Shown here piece after piece: positions 34,869-45,046 of a DNA stretch of 64,000 nt. The translations under genes were made by a program, and so were the position numbers. The notes under the pieces are model-generated. The model ran no database searches. It was not told where the DNA came from and saw only the letters and a program-made list of their open reading frames with translations. The stretch is taken from positions 186,001-250,000 of the forward strand of contig VFIW01000059.1 of assembly GCA_006386115.1 (NCBI GenBank). Direction: 5' to 3'. Origin of the DNA: Globisporangium splendens (Eukaryota; Oomycota; Peronosporomycetes; Pythiales; Pythiaceae). Each line of letters starts with the position of its first letter. Within the stretch, counting starts at the first letter, position 1.

Positions 34869-36566
34869 ATGACACTCACCATCGACGACGACGAGCACGA
34901 CGCGTTCCAGGCGGCGTTGACATTCGTGGAGGAGTACGCCGAGTACTTTAACGCGCACGACGAGGAAGGGGACGCGTCAGAGAACTCGCAGCATGGGAGC
35001 ACGAGTATCCTGGACCTGGAGGAAGTCGAAGCGAATGGTGGCGGAGGTGGCGGACTGCTGTTTCTCGAGGAGCTCCCGTTGCCCGAAGACATGAGCGATT
35101 GCTCGCTTTCGATGGCCGACAATGCGAGTGCAGAGACCCAGACGCAGCAGCAGCAGACGACGCAGCAGCAACAGACAAAGCAACAGCGATCGCTCCAGAA
35201 GGCGTCGAGTAAGAAGAACCTGATCAAGAAGGCCACGAAGAAGACGCTCAAGTACAACCCCAACAAAGCGCGCGACGAGCGCAAGGAAGAGCTCATTTAC
35301 CTGCGCAAGAAGGTGTCGGAGCTCGAAACGCAGCTTGAGGCCGTCAAGGCGAAGCGACCGCCTACGTCCAACCAACTCACAGACGATCCCATGCACGACG
35401 GCGAAGGGGATCGTACCACACACATGAACAACCATCGATTGGGGAGCACGGACCCCGTTGCATCTGCTGCACCGTTGGTGGTCACGCACTCTGTGATCCC
35501 AGGCATGTGGCAGGATATTGCGAGTCGCCAGAGCGAGGAGCGACTCAAGTCCGAGCGCGAGAACATCCGCCTCAAGCTCGTGCTCGAGAACCAGATCAAG
35601 ATCGCAAAGAGTCTCGAGAAAATCCTGAACCGCAAACAGTCGATTCGGGTATGTTCGCTTTTGCTCGGGTGTGGATAATGAGGCTGCCTGCTCACTGTTT
35701 TCTTGTTTTGTTTTATTAGGAACTCGAGAAGTGCGTGCAGGGCAGACACTTGCAGCACGTGTACGCACCGGCGTCGGATTCGTCGGATGCCGAGCTCTTT
35801 GCCAGTCTCTTGGCAGGTGTCGATCGATCGTACGCCGAGATTGACGCTGTCTTTGAATCCAATGGGCTTGCGAACATTGAGACCGCACACAGCGACGCGA
35901 GGATGCGTTCGACCGATTCGAAGGGCATGTTCCTCGAGATTTTCGCCAACAAAGTGCTCCCGTTCGACATGCACGCGACCGGGACCGCGTCGTGGCAGCA
36001 CTTTATCTTCGCCAAGCAGCGCACGCCGTATCGGTACTATTACTACAACACTCCCAAGGTGTGTAGTTGTGTTTCGTGATGGTGCCTCTCGAGAGATGTC
36101 GTATGCTCAATGTTGTGTGTGGTGCGTGCAGGACAATGCGGATATCACCGAGGACACGATCGTTGAGAACTTCAGTCTGGATTTGCACGCCAACAGCACA
36201 ACGGGGCGATTCCGATACAAGCAGATTCTGAAGCGATTTGTCGAGGAAGATCGGATCGTGATCGTATGGCGCGCATTCTTCGAGCCCGTCGAGTTTTCGG
36301 ATGAACCATTTTCGGGCATGCGGTTCACGGAGAAAGGCTACATCCTGGTCAAGAAACCGACGACGATCGTGGGCGATTACTCTCTCGTCAAGACGTGTTA
36401 CATCTTCACGCCGCACTTCACGGGCGATCTGCTGGACGGGAACCACCCGAAGGTCGGCGCGCTGACGGACTTCATGCTCAGCACCACGGCCGCGAACATC
36501 AACGCGAGCCACCAGATGATCGAAAACGTGCTGCTCGAACAAGCCATGAAGCGAAGCACGTCATAA
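34869..36566 (+). CDS. M96-type bZIP-like/START-like protein (copy G)
   Basis: Model join(34869..35648, 35720..36058, 36132..36566), 517 aa, phase-0 introns of 71 and 73 nt. Start MTLTIDDDEHDAFQAALTFV. A Gly run and a Gln-rich stretch precede the block YNPNKARDERKEELIYLRKK; the second coiled coil is ERENIRLKLVLENQIKIAK. Exon 2 opens ELEKCVQGRHLQHVY and has ASLLAGVDRSYAEIDAVF and LPFDMHATGTASWQHF. Exon 3 has TEDTIVENFSLDLHANST and ends HQMIENVLLEQAMKRS. The most canonical copy, useful as the family reference. Confidence 0.92.
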
Positions 36567-36924
36567 ACTGGGTGATGCCGTTTGTGTAGGTCTCGATGGT
36601 TTGTGGGTATGAAGGGGACAAAGCGAAAAGAAGAATTTTGTACAATGTGTCGAGAGGTTCATGGTCCATGCCAAGATAATGGAGGGAAAGAACGCGGGAA
36701 ATTTCTGTTGGTCGAGACCTTTTGAGGTCAGAAAGAGGCTTTGATCTGGCTGGTCTGTTGCTGATGGCATTGATCGTGTTCACGCGCAAGGCACCAAGAA
36801 GATGGGTGGCGGCACGAGTCGATCACCCATTACGATAATGAGCGGGGTACAAAAGTATCAATACAACCTCCAGCCTCGACCACAGGATTTTGATTGAGGC
36901 AGCAGAGTCAGCGTTTTCAAGATT
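36567..36924. other. Intergenic, no gene recognised
   Basis: Downstream of copy G and left of the MITE-like element. No feature recognised. Confidence 0.45.
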
Positions 36925-37183
36925 GAGTGGGTCAAAGTGCAGCAACAAAAATGGTTTAAACGGGACAAAAGAGATATTTGACCCACTGGAGTTTACATGC
37001 GACATGTGAGTGATCTGCTGAAGTATACTATAACCAGGTTGTTTGCTGAGGACCCAACTCTCACAAGACCCGGTTGAAACCGGTGTCCCACATGGACACT
37101 GCCAGTTTGGCGCTCTGGAACACTGCAGAATGTAAAAGTGCTGGTTTGAGCCATTGACCCGCTTTGAATTGAATGACCCACTC
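36925..37183. mobile_element. MITE-like element with degenerate terminal inverted repeats
   Basis: GAGTGGGTCA at 36925-36934 is mirrored by TGACCCACTC at 37174-37183. About 30 bp in from each end a second pairing (AATGGTTTAAAC against AATGGCTCAAAC on the other strand) extends the inverted repeat to about 40 bp with mismatches. No transposase and no clear target duplication. It ends 71 bp before the start codon of copy H. Confidence 0.45.
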
Positions 37184-37254
37184 ACATCGGGGATGGGAGG
37201 CAGAGAAAAAGGGACAGCCTGGCACACTGCGCTTCCACTACTGCGACCGCCACC

Positions 37255-39077
37255 ATGGCGCTGTCCATCGACGAGTCGGAGCGCGACGCGTTCCAGGCGG
37301 CGCTGACGTTCGTGGAGGAGTACGGCGACCTCGAGGGCGACGACAGCGAGTCACTGCCGCTGGACGTGCTGCTCGAGGGCGAGAGCGAGAGCGAGAGCGT
37401 GGACCACAGCAATGGCAACGACAGCAATGCGATGGTGACAAGTGCTCCGAATGACTGTAAGCTGTTGGGCGAGTGGGACGACATGTGCGGCCTGCTGCAG
37501 CTGGACGAGCTCACACCTGACGACGTCGTGGACATCGCGAGCTTCAGTGACGATAGTGCTGGTGGAGATGGCAGCGGCGCTGCGCTGGTCCCCAGTGCAG
37601 GAGCAATAGCAGCAGGAAGAGTGGTAGCACAGATAGCAAAGCCACGACATCCACAGCACACTAATGCGCAGACGCACATGGCAAAGACAGCGGCAACGAC
37701 CAAGAAGGATCTCGTGGTCAAGAAGAAGAAAGCGCCGAGCGCCAAGAAGAAAAACAACAGCAAGTACAACCCGAACCGCGCGCGCGACGAGCGCCGCGAG
37801 GAGCTCATTTATCTACGCAAAAAGGTGTCGGAGCTCGAGACACAGCTCCAGGCGATCCGATTCAAGCGGCCGCAGCTGACTGCTGGCAGCGTTGGGGAGC
37901 AGCAGAACCAGTATGGAACCATGGTGGTGCACCAGCAGCAGCAGCAGATCCAGCAGTACGCGGTGATCCCGGGCGTGTGGCAGGACGTCGCGAGCCACCA
38001 GTGCGAGGAGCGGCTCAAGTCTGAGCGCGAGAACATCCGCCTGAAGCTCGTGCTCGAGAACCAGATCAAGATCGCGAAAACTTTGGAGAAGTTTTTGCAC
38101 AAGACCACGTCCACCAAGGTACATTGGGTCATCTCTGGTGGAAGTTTGTATGATCTAGGGATTGAGACTCATGGACGAGGCTTCAACCTCTGTATCTGTT
38201 TGCTCTGTCCGATTTATTGTGTAGGAAGTGGAGAAATGCGTGGGCGGGAATCGACTGCACCACATGTACCCGCCGACGGTCGAGCGCACGGACGCCGAGA
38301 TCTTTGAGGATCTGCTGGCTGGGGCCGACAAAGCGTACGCAGAAGTGGACGCCGTGTTTGAATCGAACGGACTCGCGCACATTGAGACGACGCACAGTGA
38401 CGCGCGCATGCGGTCCGATGGCGCCAAAGGCATGTGCCTCGAGATGTTTGCGAACAAAGTGCTGCCGTTCGACATGCACTCGACAGGCACGGCAGCGTGG
38501 CACCACTTTGTGTTTGCCAAGCAGCGCACGCCGTCTCGATTCTACAATTACAACTCGCCAAAGGTACGTGGGTAACTTTTGTTTTTATTTCTCCTGGTCA
38601 GCTACAATTCATTTTTGACTGTATATATTGATGTGCTTCTAGAATGCGGATGCTACCGAAGACACGATTGTGGAGAACTTCACCTTGGGGCTTCACGCCA
38701 ACAGCACGAGTCTGCACATGAGTGTCAAGCAAGTGCTTCGTCGATATATCGACGAGAACCGAGTCGTCGTGATCTGGCGATCGATGTTTGACCCGGTCGA
38801 GTTTTCCGACGAACCGCTCTCGGGCGTGCGGTTCCACGAGACCGGGTACATCGTCGTGCAGCGACCGAGCACGGCCTCGGACAACTACTCGCTCGTGAAG
38901 ACGTGCTACATTTTCACGCCGAATTTCTCGGGCGATGCGAAAAGCGGGATCCAGCACAAGGTTGGTGCGATCACCGACTTCATGCTCAGCGCCACGGCCG
39001 CGAACATCACGTCGACGCATCAGATGATTGAGAATGTGTTGTTGGAGCAGGCGATGAGGAAAAGTGGTCATATTTAG
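37255..39077 (+). CDS. M96-type bZIP-like/START-like protein (copy H)
   Basis: Model join(37255..38118, 38225..38563, 38643..39077), 545 aa, phase-0 introns of 106 and 79 nt. Start context CCACCATGG. N-terminus MALSIDESERDAFQAALTFV, a Lys-rich stretch, then YNPNRARDERREELIYLRKK. The second coiled coil is ERENIRLKLVLENQIKIAK after a Gln run. Exon 2 opens EVEKCVGGNRLHHMY and has FEDLLAGADKAYAEVDAVF and LPFDMHSTGTAAWHHF. Exon 3 has TEDTIVENFTLGLHANSTS and ends HQMIENVLLEQAMRKS. Intact sister of G. Confidence 0.92.
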
Positions 39078-39601
39078 AGACGCAGAGACAAGAAAAAGGA
39101 GAGTAAAACGACGAAAATGCCAAATAGCTTGCAGTCTCAGATAGACACCTTCCGCGGTTGTTCCCTGACATTTGCGCCACTGAAGTCGCGTTTAGCGGCT
39201 TCGCGCTTGCAGCGATGGGATGCGTGGAAGATCTTTCCTTCATTTGCAATTCGAAGCCGCTCCACAAGAATTTCGAAGCCAAGTTCGCGATCCACATCCT
39301 GCTTACAATATCAGCTATAAGAAAACAGTGCGGCTAACTGATACACATACTCCAAGACAACTATTGGATCCGAGTTGGATCCAAAAGTTGTTTACCAGTC
39401 AGCCTGTTGGATCATCCAGCATAACCTGCTGAATCGAAACAACGAAGACAACAACTACTTCAGCAATTTCACACTATCAAAGAAAGAATCGCTACTCGAG
39501 CCAAGACGTCAGCACTCATCTCCGCGTTTCCGCTTGGTCAGACACTTCTTCTGGCATCTCCGAGGTCCGTCGTCATCATCAAAGTGCTCAAAGATCGAGC
39601 A
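39078..39601. other. Intergenic containing a 36-bp duplicated string
   Basis: 39545-39580 is repeated exactly at 47327-47362. No gene recognised. It is the 3' flank of the ankyrin-type pseudogene. Confidence 0.5.
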
Positions 39602-41840
39602 TCAATCGATACTCGGACAGATAAAACTGGTCAGCACATCGCTCACTTCAGTCTGTTGCCGCTCCAAAGCTAGTAGCCTCACATCAAACAGACACCCACG
39701 GGTCGAATGCAAACAGAGCGCACAAACTGTCTGTGGATCGCTATGCGCTGCTGCATAGGTGAGTGTGCTTGCCAGGGTGCCCTCCGATCGATTCAGACCA
39801 AGATGCTCGACGACGTTGATATGATTGCTACTCACCGTACCATCCATTGCACGCATCGTGCAGCCTTCTGACCGATGCTCATGGAGAAGCTTCACGGCTT
39901 CCAAATGACCACACGCAGCAGCGAGATCCATCGCTCAGTCGTACATCCTTCGTTGCGATTTTCATGTAAAAATTTCACGATGTCCAAATGACCTTTCCTA
40001 GCAGCGGCATCCATGGCTTGCGTTGTGCAACCCTCGGCTCGGTTATCGTGAAGAAAGGATACGATCTCTAAATGACCGTGTCCCGCCGCGATGTCCATAG
40101 CACCTGCCGTACATCCATCTGTGCGATGCTCATGAAGATACTTCACCATCTCCAAATGACCTTGGCTTGCTGCGTCGTCCATGGCATGCTTCGCGCACCA
40201 TCCATTGCGTGCTTCGTGCAGAAATCGCACAACATCCAGGTTCCCAACCGCTGCAGCTCGATCCATTGCTTCAGGGGTGCAATTTCCCGGAATGTGTTGG
40301 CACAGAAGCTTGATCATTGCCGGTTTGAAAATACATACCATATCCAAAGCCCTCGACGTACATTTTCCTGGGTAGTATGCCAAAAGAAAACTAACAACTT
40401 CAAAGTGGTCATGTTTAGCAGCTGTACGTACTGCTCTACTAGTACAGCCTTCATTTCTGTTTTGCTGGAGAAATTGGACAATTCCAAAGTGACCCTTTTC
40501 CAGCTGCAGCGTCCATTGCTCGAGTAGTGCACCCTCCCGACCGATGATTGTGCAGATATTTCACAATCTCGAAGTGACCATTCTCTGCAGCGCTGTCCAT
40601 GGCTTTCATCGAACATCCTTCAGAACGATGTTTGTGCAAGAGTTCCACCGACGCCAAATCGCCAGACTGTGCAACTCGATCCATCAGCAGCCTTCGCGCC
40701 GATGGAAGTGAAGAAACTTGATCATTTCAAGCCGCGCCTCATGCGTACTACACTCCGCAGCTCTGTCCATAGCCCTGGTAGTACATCCTTCTGATCGATT
40801 CTGGTGCAAAAACTTGACTATTTCGAAATGGCCTTCGCGAGCCGCTCCGTCCATCGCTTCGGTGGTGCATCCTTCAGACCGGTTGTCATGCACAAATCTG
40901 ACGACTTCCAAGTAGCCATTCTTTGCTGCTCTATCCATCGCCCCAGTAGTGCGCATCCCTCTGTGCGAAACTCGTGCAAAATTTCCACAATCTCGATGTA
41001 ACCCCCTCCAACAGCACCATCCATTGCGGACAATGTGTATCCCTCCGTGCGATTGAAATGGAGAAACTGCACCATGTTCAAGCTGCCATATCGTGCAGCA
41101 GCATCCATAGCGCTGGAATCGGCGCGCACTGACGAGTAGTTTTCGTGGAGGAGGGTCACAAGGTCGAGACTTCCCATTGGAGCGAAAAGAGCCATTGCTT
41201 TTGGCGTACAACCGCCCACTTTGTACGCATGCAAGCAACGAACAGCGTCCAACTGGTAGCTTCGAACTGCTTCATCGATCGGGTCATCGGAAAAGTCGTA
41301 CTTGCACTCACAGAACCATTTCAGAATGCCAACACAGGCTGACAAGCCCAGTGTGAGCTTGGTGGTTGTTTCCTTGTCAAGTTGGATCGATTCGCGTGGC
41401 GCATGCTCGTACAACCAATCCATGATGCCGAAGCTGTGATCTCTCGCTGCATAGTGTAAAAGGTCGGGTTCCCACTTCCACGTTGAATCCTGCTCCATCA
41501 CTTCGTAGATCGTCTTGACTGTGCTCAGATCTTTCGTCAAAACAGCACAATGCATGGCGTTACCAGACTGCAGGTGTGGCAGGTTCGCGCACGCTGGCTG
41601 CCTGTGCAACTCGTAGATTGCCTGGAACACTTTTTTGTTGCCTGCCAAAACCGCAAGCTGAGGAAGACATCGACTTGTTAGACCCAAGAAAATCGACTGA
41701 AGAGTCTCTCCATGGACTTTCTGGTCGTTCGTTGGAAGCTCAGAATCAGGTACGGCACTCTGTTTATGAAGGTTGTGATGAGGTGGAACAGCATCTCATT
41801 TGTCAGCACTTTTGCGCACGAAGAACCTTCAGCGGTTGCG

Positions 41841-43980
41841 AGAGACGGTGTCTTTTATCTTTATAAGGTGAGGTATATTTAGGTTCATCGCCGTGACCTA
41901 CAATATCCATTCTCCTAACTAATCTTCATTGCGAATTTCATCTAGGAGTGTAAATGTGTCTACAGCGCGGATTGCACTAGATCACTTCTGAATGCTAAAT
42001 AATCTTTGACCAGGATGGCATGTTCTCTTGGTCCTATGTGAGGCTGCCTTGTGTTGTCCAATGACCTTGGGTCTTCCGAACTTCGCATAAGCCAATGCAT
42101 GACGTCGTTGTCAAGATCCTGGGTGAGATTGTTGAAAGCAGCTCGATGAGTTGGGAAGTGAACCTGCGTTGAGGTTCTGGTGTCCATGGCTAGGTTGGCG
42201 GCTGAGTCCGCCATCTTGTTGAAGGCACGGTAGTGATGGTACCATCCTCGGATGTCGATGCAATCCGCGAGTCGTCGACTTGTCTGGTATAAACGTGCCA
42301 ATCGGTGCTGTCGAGGGGACCGATGCATTCTCTGTTGGGAGATAATGAGTGCACTGTCTCCAATCACGTACAACGGTTCGAAGTGACTGCGTTGGGCTTC
42401 TCGGAGTCCGTGTATGAGACCCCAGTACTCGGCAAAGTTGTTGGTCGTGTCCTTCCTGCTATAAGCCATGCTCGCGGCCCAAATTAAACTGGCTGTGTGC
42501 GAGTCCTTATGGACACGCACGATAATGGATCCAGTCCCTCCTGGTCCTGGATTGCCGCGTGATCCGCCATCGAAAAACAACAGGTAAACGCCGCGAGTAT
42601 CACTTGGAGTCAAGGGGATGGCGTCGGTTTGGCTGAGAAAGCAGTCGACATATGCCTTGAGAACTGCTGCAACCGTGTTACCGTCCGAGTCTCCAGCTTG
42701 CGCTTCAGCGAGTCGTGTGAGGTTTCGCATTCCTGCCTCTAATCTGGTCATCATGATCGCCATCTCAGCAGTCGATTCGATTGGATCCGAATCCATGCGT
42801 CGCAGATGCGCACACCAAATGGTCTGTATGAGCGACGCGCTCATATATCGCCACAGCGTGTGTGCGACGGAATAGAGATGATCTTGGAGATGTTCATTGG
42901 AGCACTTGTGTCCGATAATGTGTCTCTTGATCGTGGTCCATGCATGCCTTGGAGTATCTGGTAGATCCAGACTGAAGATCCAGATTGCGGGGTCGTGACC
43001 AGGAGTGATTCCGATCTTCGCCCATAGCGCATAAAAGTAGTTCCACACCAGTTTGGCTTTCGGACACTCCCAGAATAGATGTTGAACAGAAGATTGGACA
43101 ACTTGGGAGCATTCGGGATTCGAGCAGGATAGATCAGCTTTCTCATAGTTCCACATGGAGAGTCGGTTGGCTTTCAGCCGGAGAAGAGTCTGAGCCGTAT
43201 AAACTGTAATCCCTGGGATGTTGTGTAATTCGCTCCATTGGATTAATTGCAGTCCTGGCCACAGAGATCCTGCTGTATGGACAGCTTTGTTGACTGCTGC
43301 ATCTCGAGTATCTTTGCCAATTTGTGTCCTCGTTGCTGCAACTTGTTGCCGATAGAAAGATCTGGTCGTATTGTATCGTCCGTTGCCACCCATAGTTGCA
43401 CGATTCTTGTGAAGCGTGGATGTGCATGGAACGACACCTTCTGCCCGTTCAAGTCTCTTGTTGCCATGATGTCACAGTCCATTGCGGAGTGAACTGTATG
43501 TGTAGCTTTGACTAGGGTCGTGTCGACGTGGGTCAGAGTTGCTTCACTGGTGTGCAGATGCCATTCGTGGTTGTAATGACGTTGCCCGTTGTACAGCCGA
43601 AGCACATTTGTTTGCTGTGGTCGATACAGAAGCTGTGGGAAGTTGGATACCAACGTAGCACATAACCGCTCGAGCGCTCGAATAGACGGCCGGGAGAATC
43701 CGGAGATTCCACATGTTGGGATGAAGTTGAGCACTCCTGGTCTTATCCACTCCCATCGAAGTATGTCACCCAGTTGTGCTGTTCCAACTGATAATGATGT
43801 GTGAGCAAGCTTGTAAGGGGAGCCGTTGGAATCAAGAAGCCACCCATCTGCAGTCGAGGTCATGTATGGCAGCCATTCTGCACAGAATGTCCCACGTAGC
43901 TTTCGCCCTTCAGCGATGATACCTGGAAGCCTGTCAGACATTTTAGAGCTGAGGTCGATCTGGAAAGAGACGGTGTCTTT
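41841..43980 (-). mobile_element. 5'-truncated LINE copy 2 inside the ankyrin-type gene
   Basis: AGAGACGGTGTCTTT at 41841-41855 and 43966-43980 is a 15-bp target duplication, so the insertion is 41856-43965. It has the same 3' tail (CTCACCTTATAAAG) and the same coding remnant as copy 1, but is truncated at a point matching about position 521 of copy 1. The zinc-knuckle plus RNase H frame 41960-43393 is open (477 codons). One missing G in a run near 43390 separates it from the upstream frame 43394-43965. Confidence 0.92.
41960..43393 (-). CDS. LINE RNase H and zinc-knuckle fragment, open frame
   Basis: 477-codon open frame with no start of its own. It has CSNPECSQ with HLFWEC (zinc knuckle), then FDGGSRGNPGPGG, AEYWGL, GDSAL and NKMADSAAN of RNase H. 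The Asp-Glu-Asp positions are intact. It lacks endonuclease and RT, which were lost by 5' truncation, so it could only be expressed passively. Confidence 0.8.
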   Translation of the reverse strand: MGGNGRYNTTRSFYRQQVAATRTQIGKDTRDAAVNKAVHTAGSLWPGLQLIQWSELHNIPGITVYTAQTLLRLKANRLSMWNYEKADLSCSNPECSQVVQSSVQHLFWECPKAKLVWNYFYALWAKIGITPGHDPAIWIFSLDLPDTPRHAWTTIKRHIIGHKCSNEHLQDHLYSVAHTLWRYMSASLIQTIWCAHLRRMDSDPIESTAEMAIMMTRLEAGMRNLTRLAEAQAGDSDGNTVAAVLKAYVDCFLSQTDAIPLTPSDTRGVYLLFFDGGSRGNPGPGGTGSIIVRVHKDSHTASLIWAASMAYSRKDTTNNFAEYWGLIHGLREAQRSHFEPLYVIGDSALIISQQRMHRSPRQHRLARLYQTSRRLADCIDIRGWYHHYRAFNKMADSAANLAMDTRTSTQVHFPTHRAAFNNLTQDLDNDVMHWLMRSSEDPRSLDNTRQPHIGPREHAILVKDYLAFRSDLVQSAL

Positions 43981-43985
43981 GCCAT

Positions 43986-44279
43986 GGAATGTGCCATCGG
44001 CTGTTGTGCAGTCGAGGATATTATTCCAAACTGTTATCTCGGGCACAGCCAAAACTGAACGTGTTGGAAATCGACTGGGACTCCAACTGATTCATTGGAG
44101 TTGCAACTCACGCAAGATGCCGTTTTGATGGATTTGCACTCCACATCTATCATAATTTACTAGTTAAGCAAGAGGATTCGATCATGCGAGAGCAACGTGA
44201 AGCAAATAAATAAACGAAAAGACGGGTACTGACCTGGTTGGCAGCCTGCAGGCAGCATTCTCTTAACAATTTTGGCACG
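43986..44279. other. Upstream region of the ankyrin-type gene
   Basis: Presumed promoter and leader of the split gene on the minus strand. No other gene recognised. Confidence 0.4.
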
Positions 44280-44299
44280 ACGTGTAGTCGTGCGTCCCG

Positions 44300-44780
44300 C
44301 TCAGTTCGGGCACACGCCTCGCTTCAATGTCTTCCCAGACACCAGGATGGAGCTTCTGGTACTGCTGATGCTGAGGGTGGGAACGTGCAACCGTCGTTCA
44401 ACCGCCTCCCGTTGCTGTAGCGTACTCACCCTACCCAATAGCTCGCCTCTACCATCATAGCTGGAGTTGAACTTTTCTGTTTTCATGGCATTCAGCTTTT
44501 CGGTCACCCCCACAACCTTGTTGCACAAGTAGACGAGTTCGTCTTGTCGCGCCTTGTTCGGGGTGGACGTCAGCGCGCGCTACTTCTTGGAACTCGGCGG
44601 CCCAGCGTCGCTGACGCTTGTGTTCGTCTCGCTCCGCAGACCACCGTCTTTCCTTCACGGCAAGCGTACATCATCATTGAGAAGCTACCGCACGGCATCT
44701 TCCCCCGTCCGAGTGCTGAGCGCAGCTTTCCTCGAACTCGTGATGAATGGGAAGTCACGCGGAAAAGCCCAATTTGGACA
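44300..44780 (-). pseudogene. Relic of an M96-type basic-zipper block
   Basis: On the minus strand, near 44565-44520, NKARQDELVYLCNKV aligns with the family block NKARDERKEELIYLRKKV, followed by a degenerate coiled coil (VTEKLNAMKTEK). Upstream pieces are in other frames. No exon 2 or 3 similarity is seen next to it. An isolated remnant of a minus-strand copy. Confidence 0.6.
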
Positions 44781-45046
44781 ATATAAACCTAGTTTTATGG
44801 TTTGTAAATAAAACGTTGAGGGGTTTACTTAGGTTTAAACCCCAATTAGGAACAATACACCCTTGGACTTGTCTTTTAAGACAAGTTGGTTTTTAAACAA
44901 CCATTCAAATAATTAGTTTTATTTTTCCGGGTTCATCGATAATTCGAGTCTTTTGATTTTGCTCCATCTGATTCGTTTTGAAAAAAACACGGATTTGGAC
45001 TGATAACTAAACTGTCATTCGCCAAAAATCGCCAAGCAGTAGCGAA
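44781..45046. other. AT-rich leader of copy J with three short hairpins
   Basis: Palindromic strings in a row: GGGGTTTA..TTTAAACCCC near 44820-44843, ACTTGTCTT-TT-AAGACAAGT at 44867-44886, and TTGGTTTTTAAACAACCA just after. No coding potential. Confidence 0.5.

Larger units (their letters stand above)
39602..43985 (-). pseudogene. Ankyrin-type repeat gene, split by a LINE and frameshifted
   Basis: Read on the minus strand, the likely start ATG is at 43983-43985; 20 nt of coding sequence run to 43966, then the LINE intervenes, and coding resumes at 41840 in the same frame (AEGSSCAKVLTNEMLFHLIT). A short intron around 41700-41770 is needed to join the next frame (LTSRCLPQLAVLAGNKKVFQ). At least 16 repeats of about 28 residues follow, with consensus AMDxAAxxGHLEIVKFLH then N-R-S-EGCTT. 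Frameshifts occur near 40965, 40684, 40500 and 39930. The last frame ends at 39602. Dead gene; the parent family is common in oomycetes. Confidence 0.85.

Noticed and set aside
34977..36542. Long minus-strand frames across copy G
   Set aside because: Mirror shadows of strongly biased exons; the plus-strand model has correct splice sites and family motifs.
44053..44128. Continuation of the LINE frame upstream of its 5' junction (starting MAVPEITVWNN)
   Set aside because: The target duplication at 43966-43980 shows the LINE ends there; the residues beyond are fortuitous read-through of host DNA in another frame from the ankyrin-type start.
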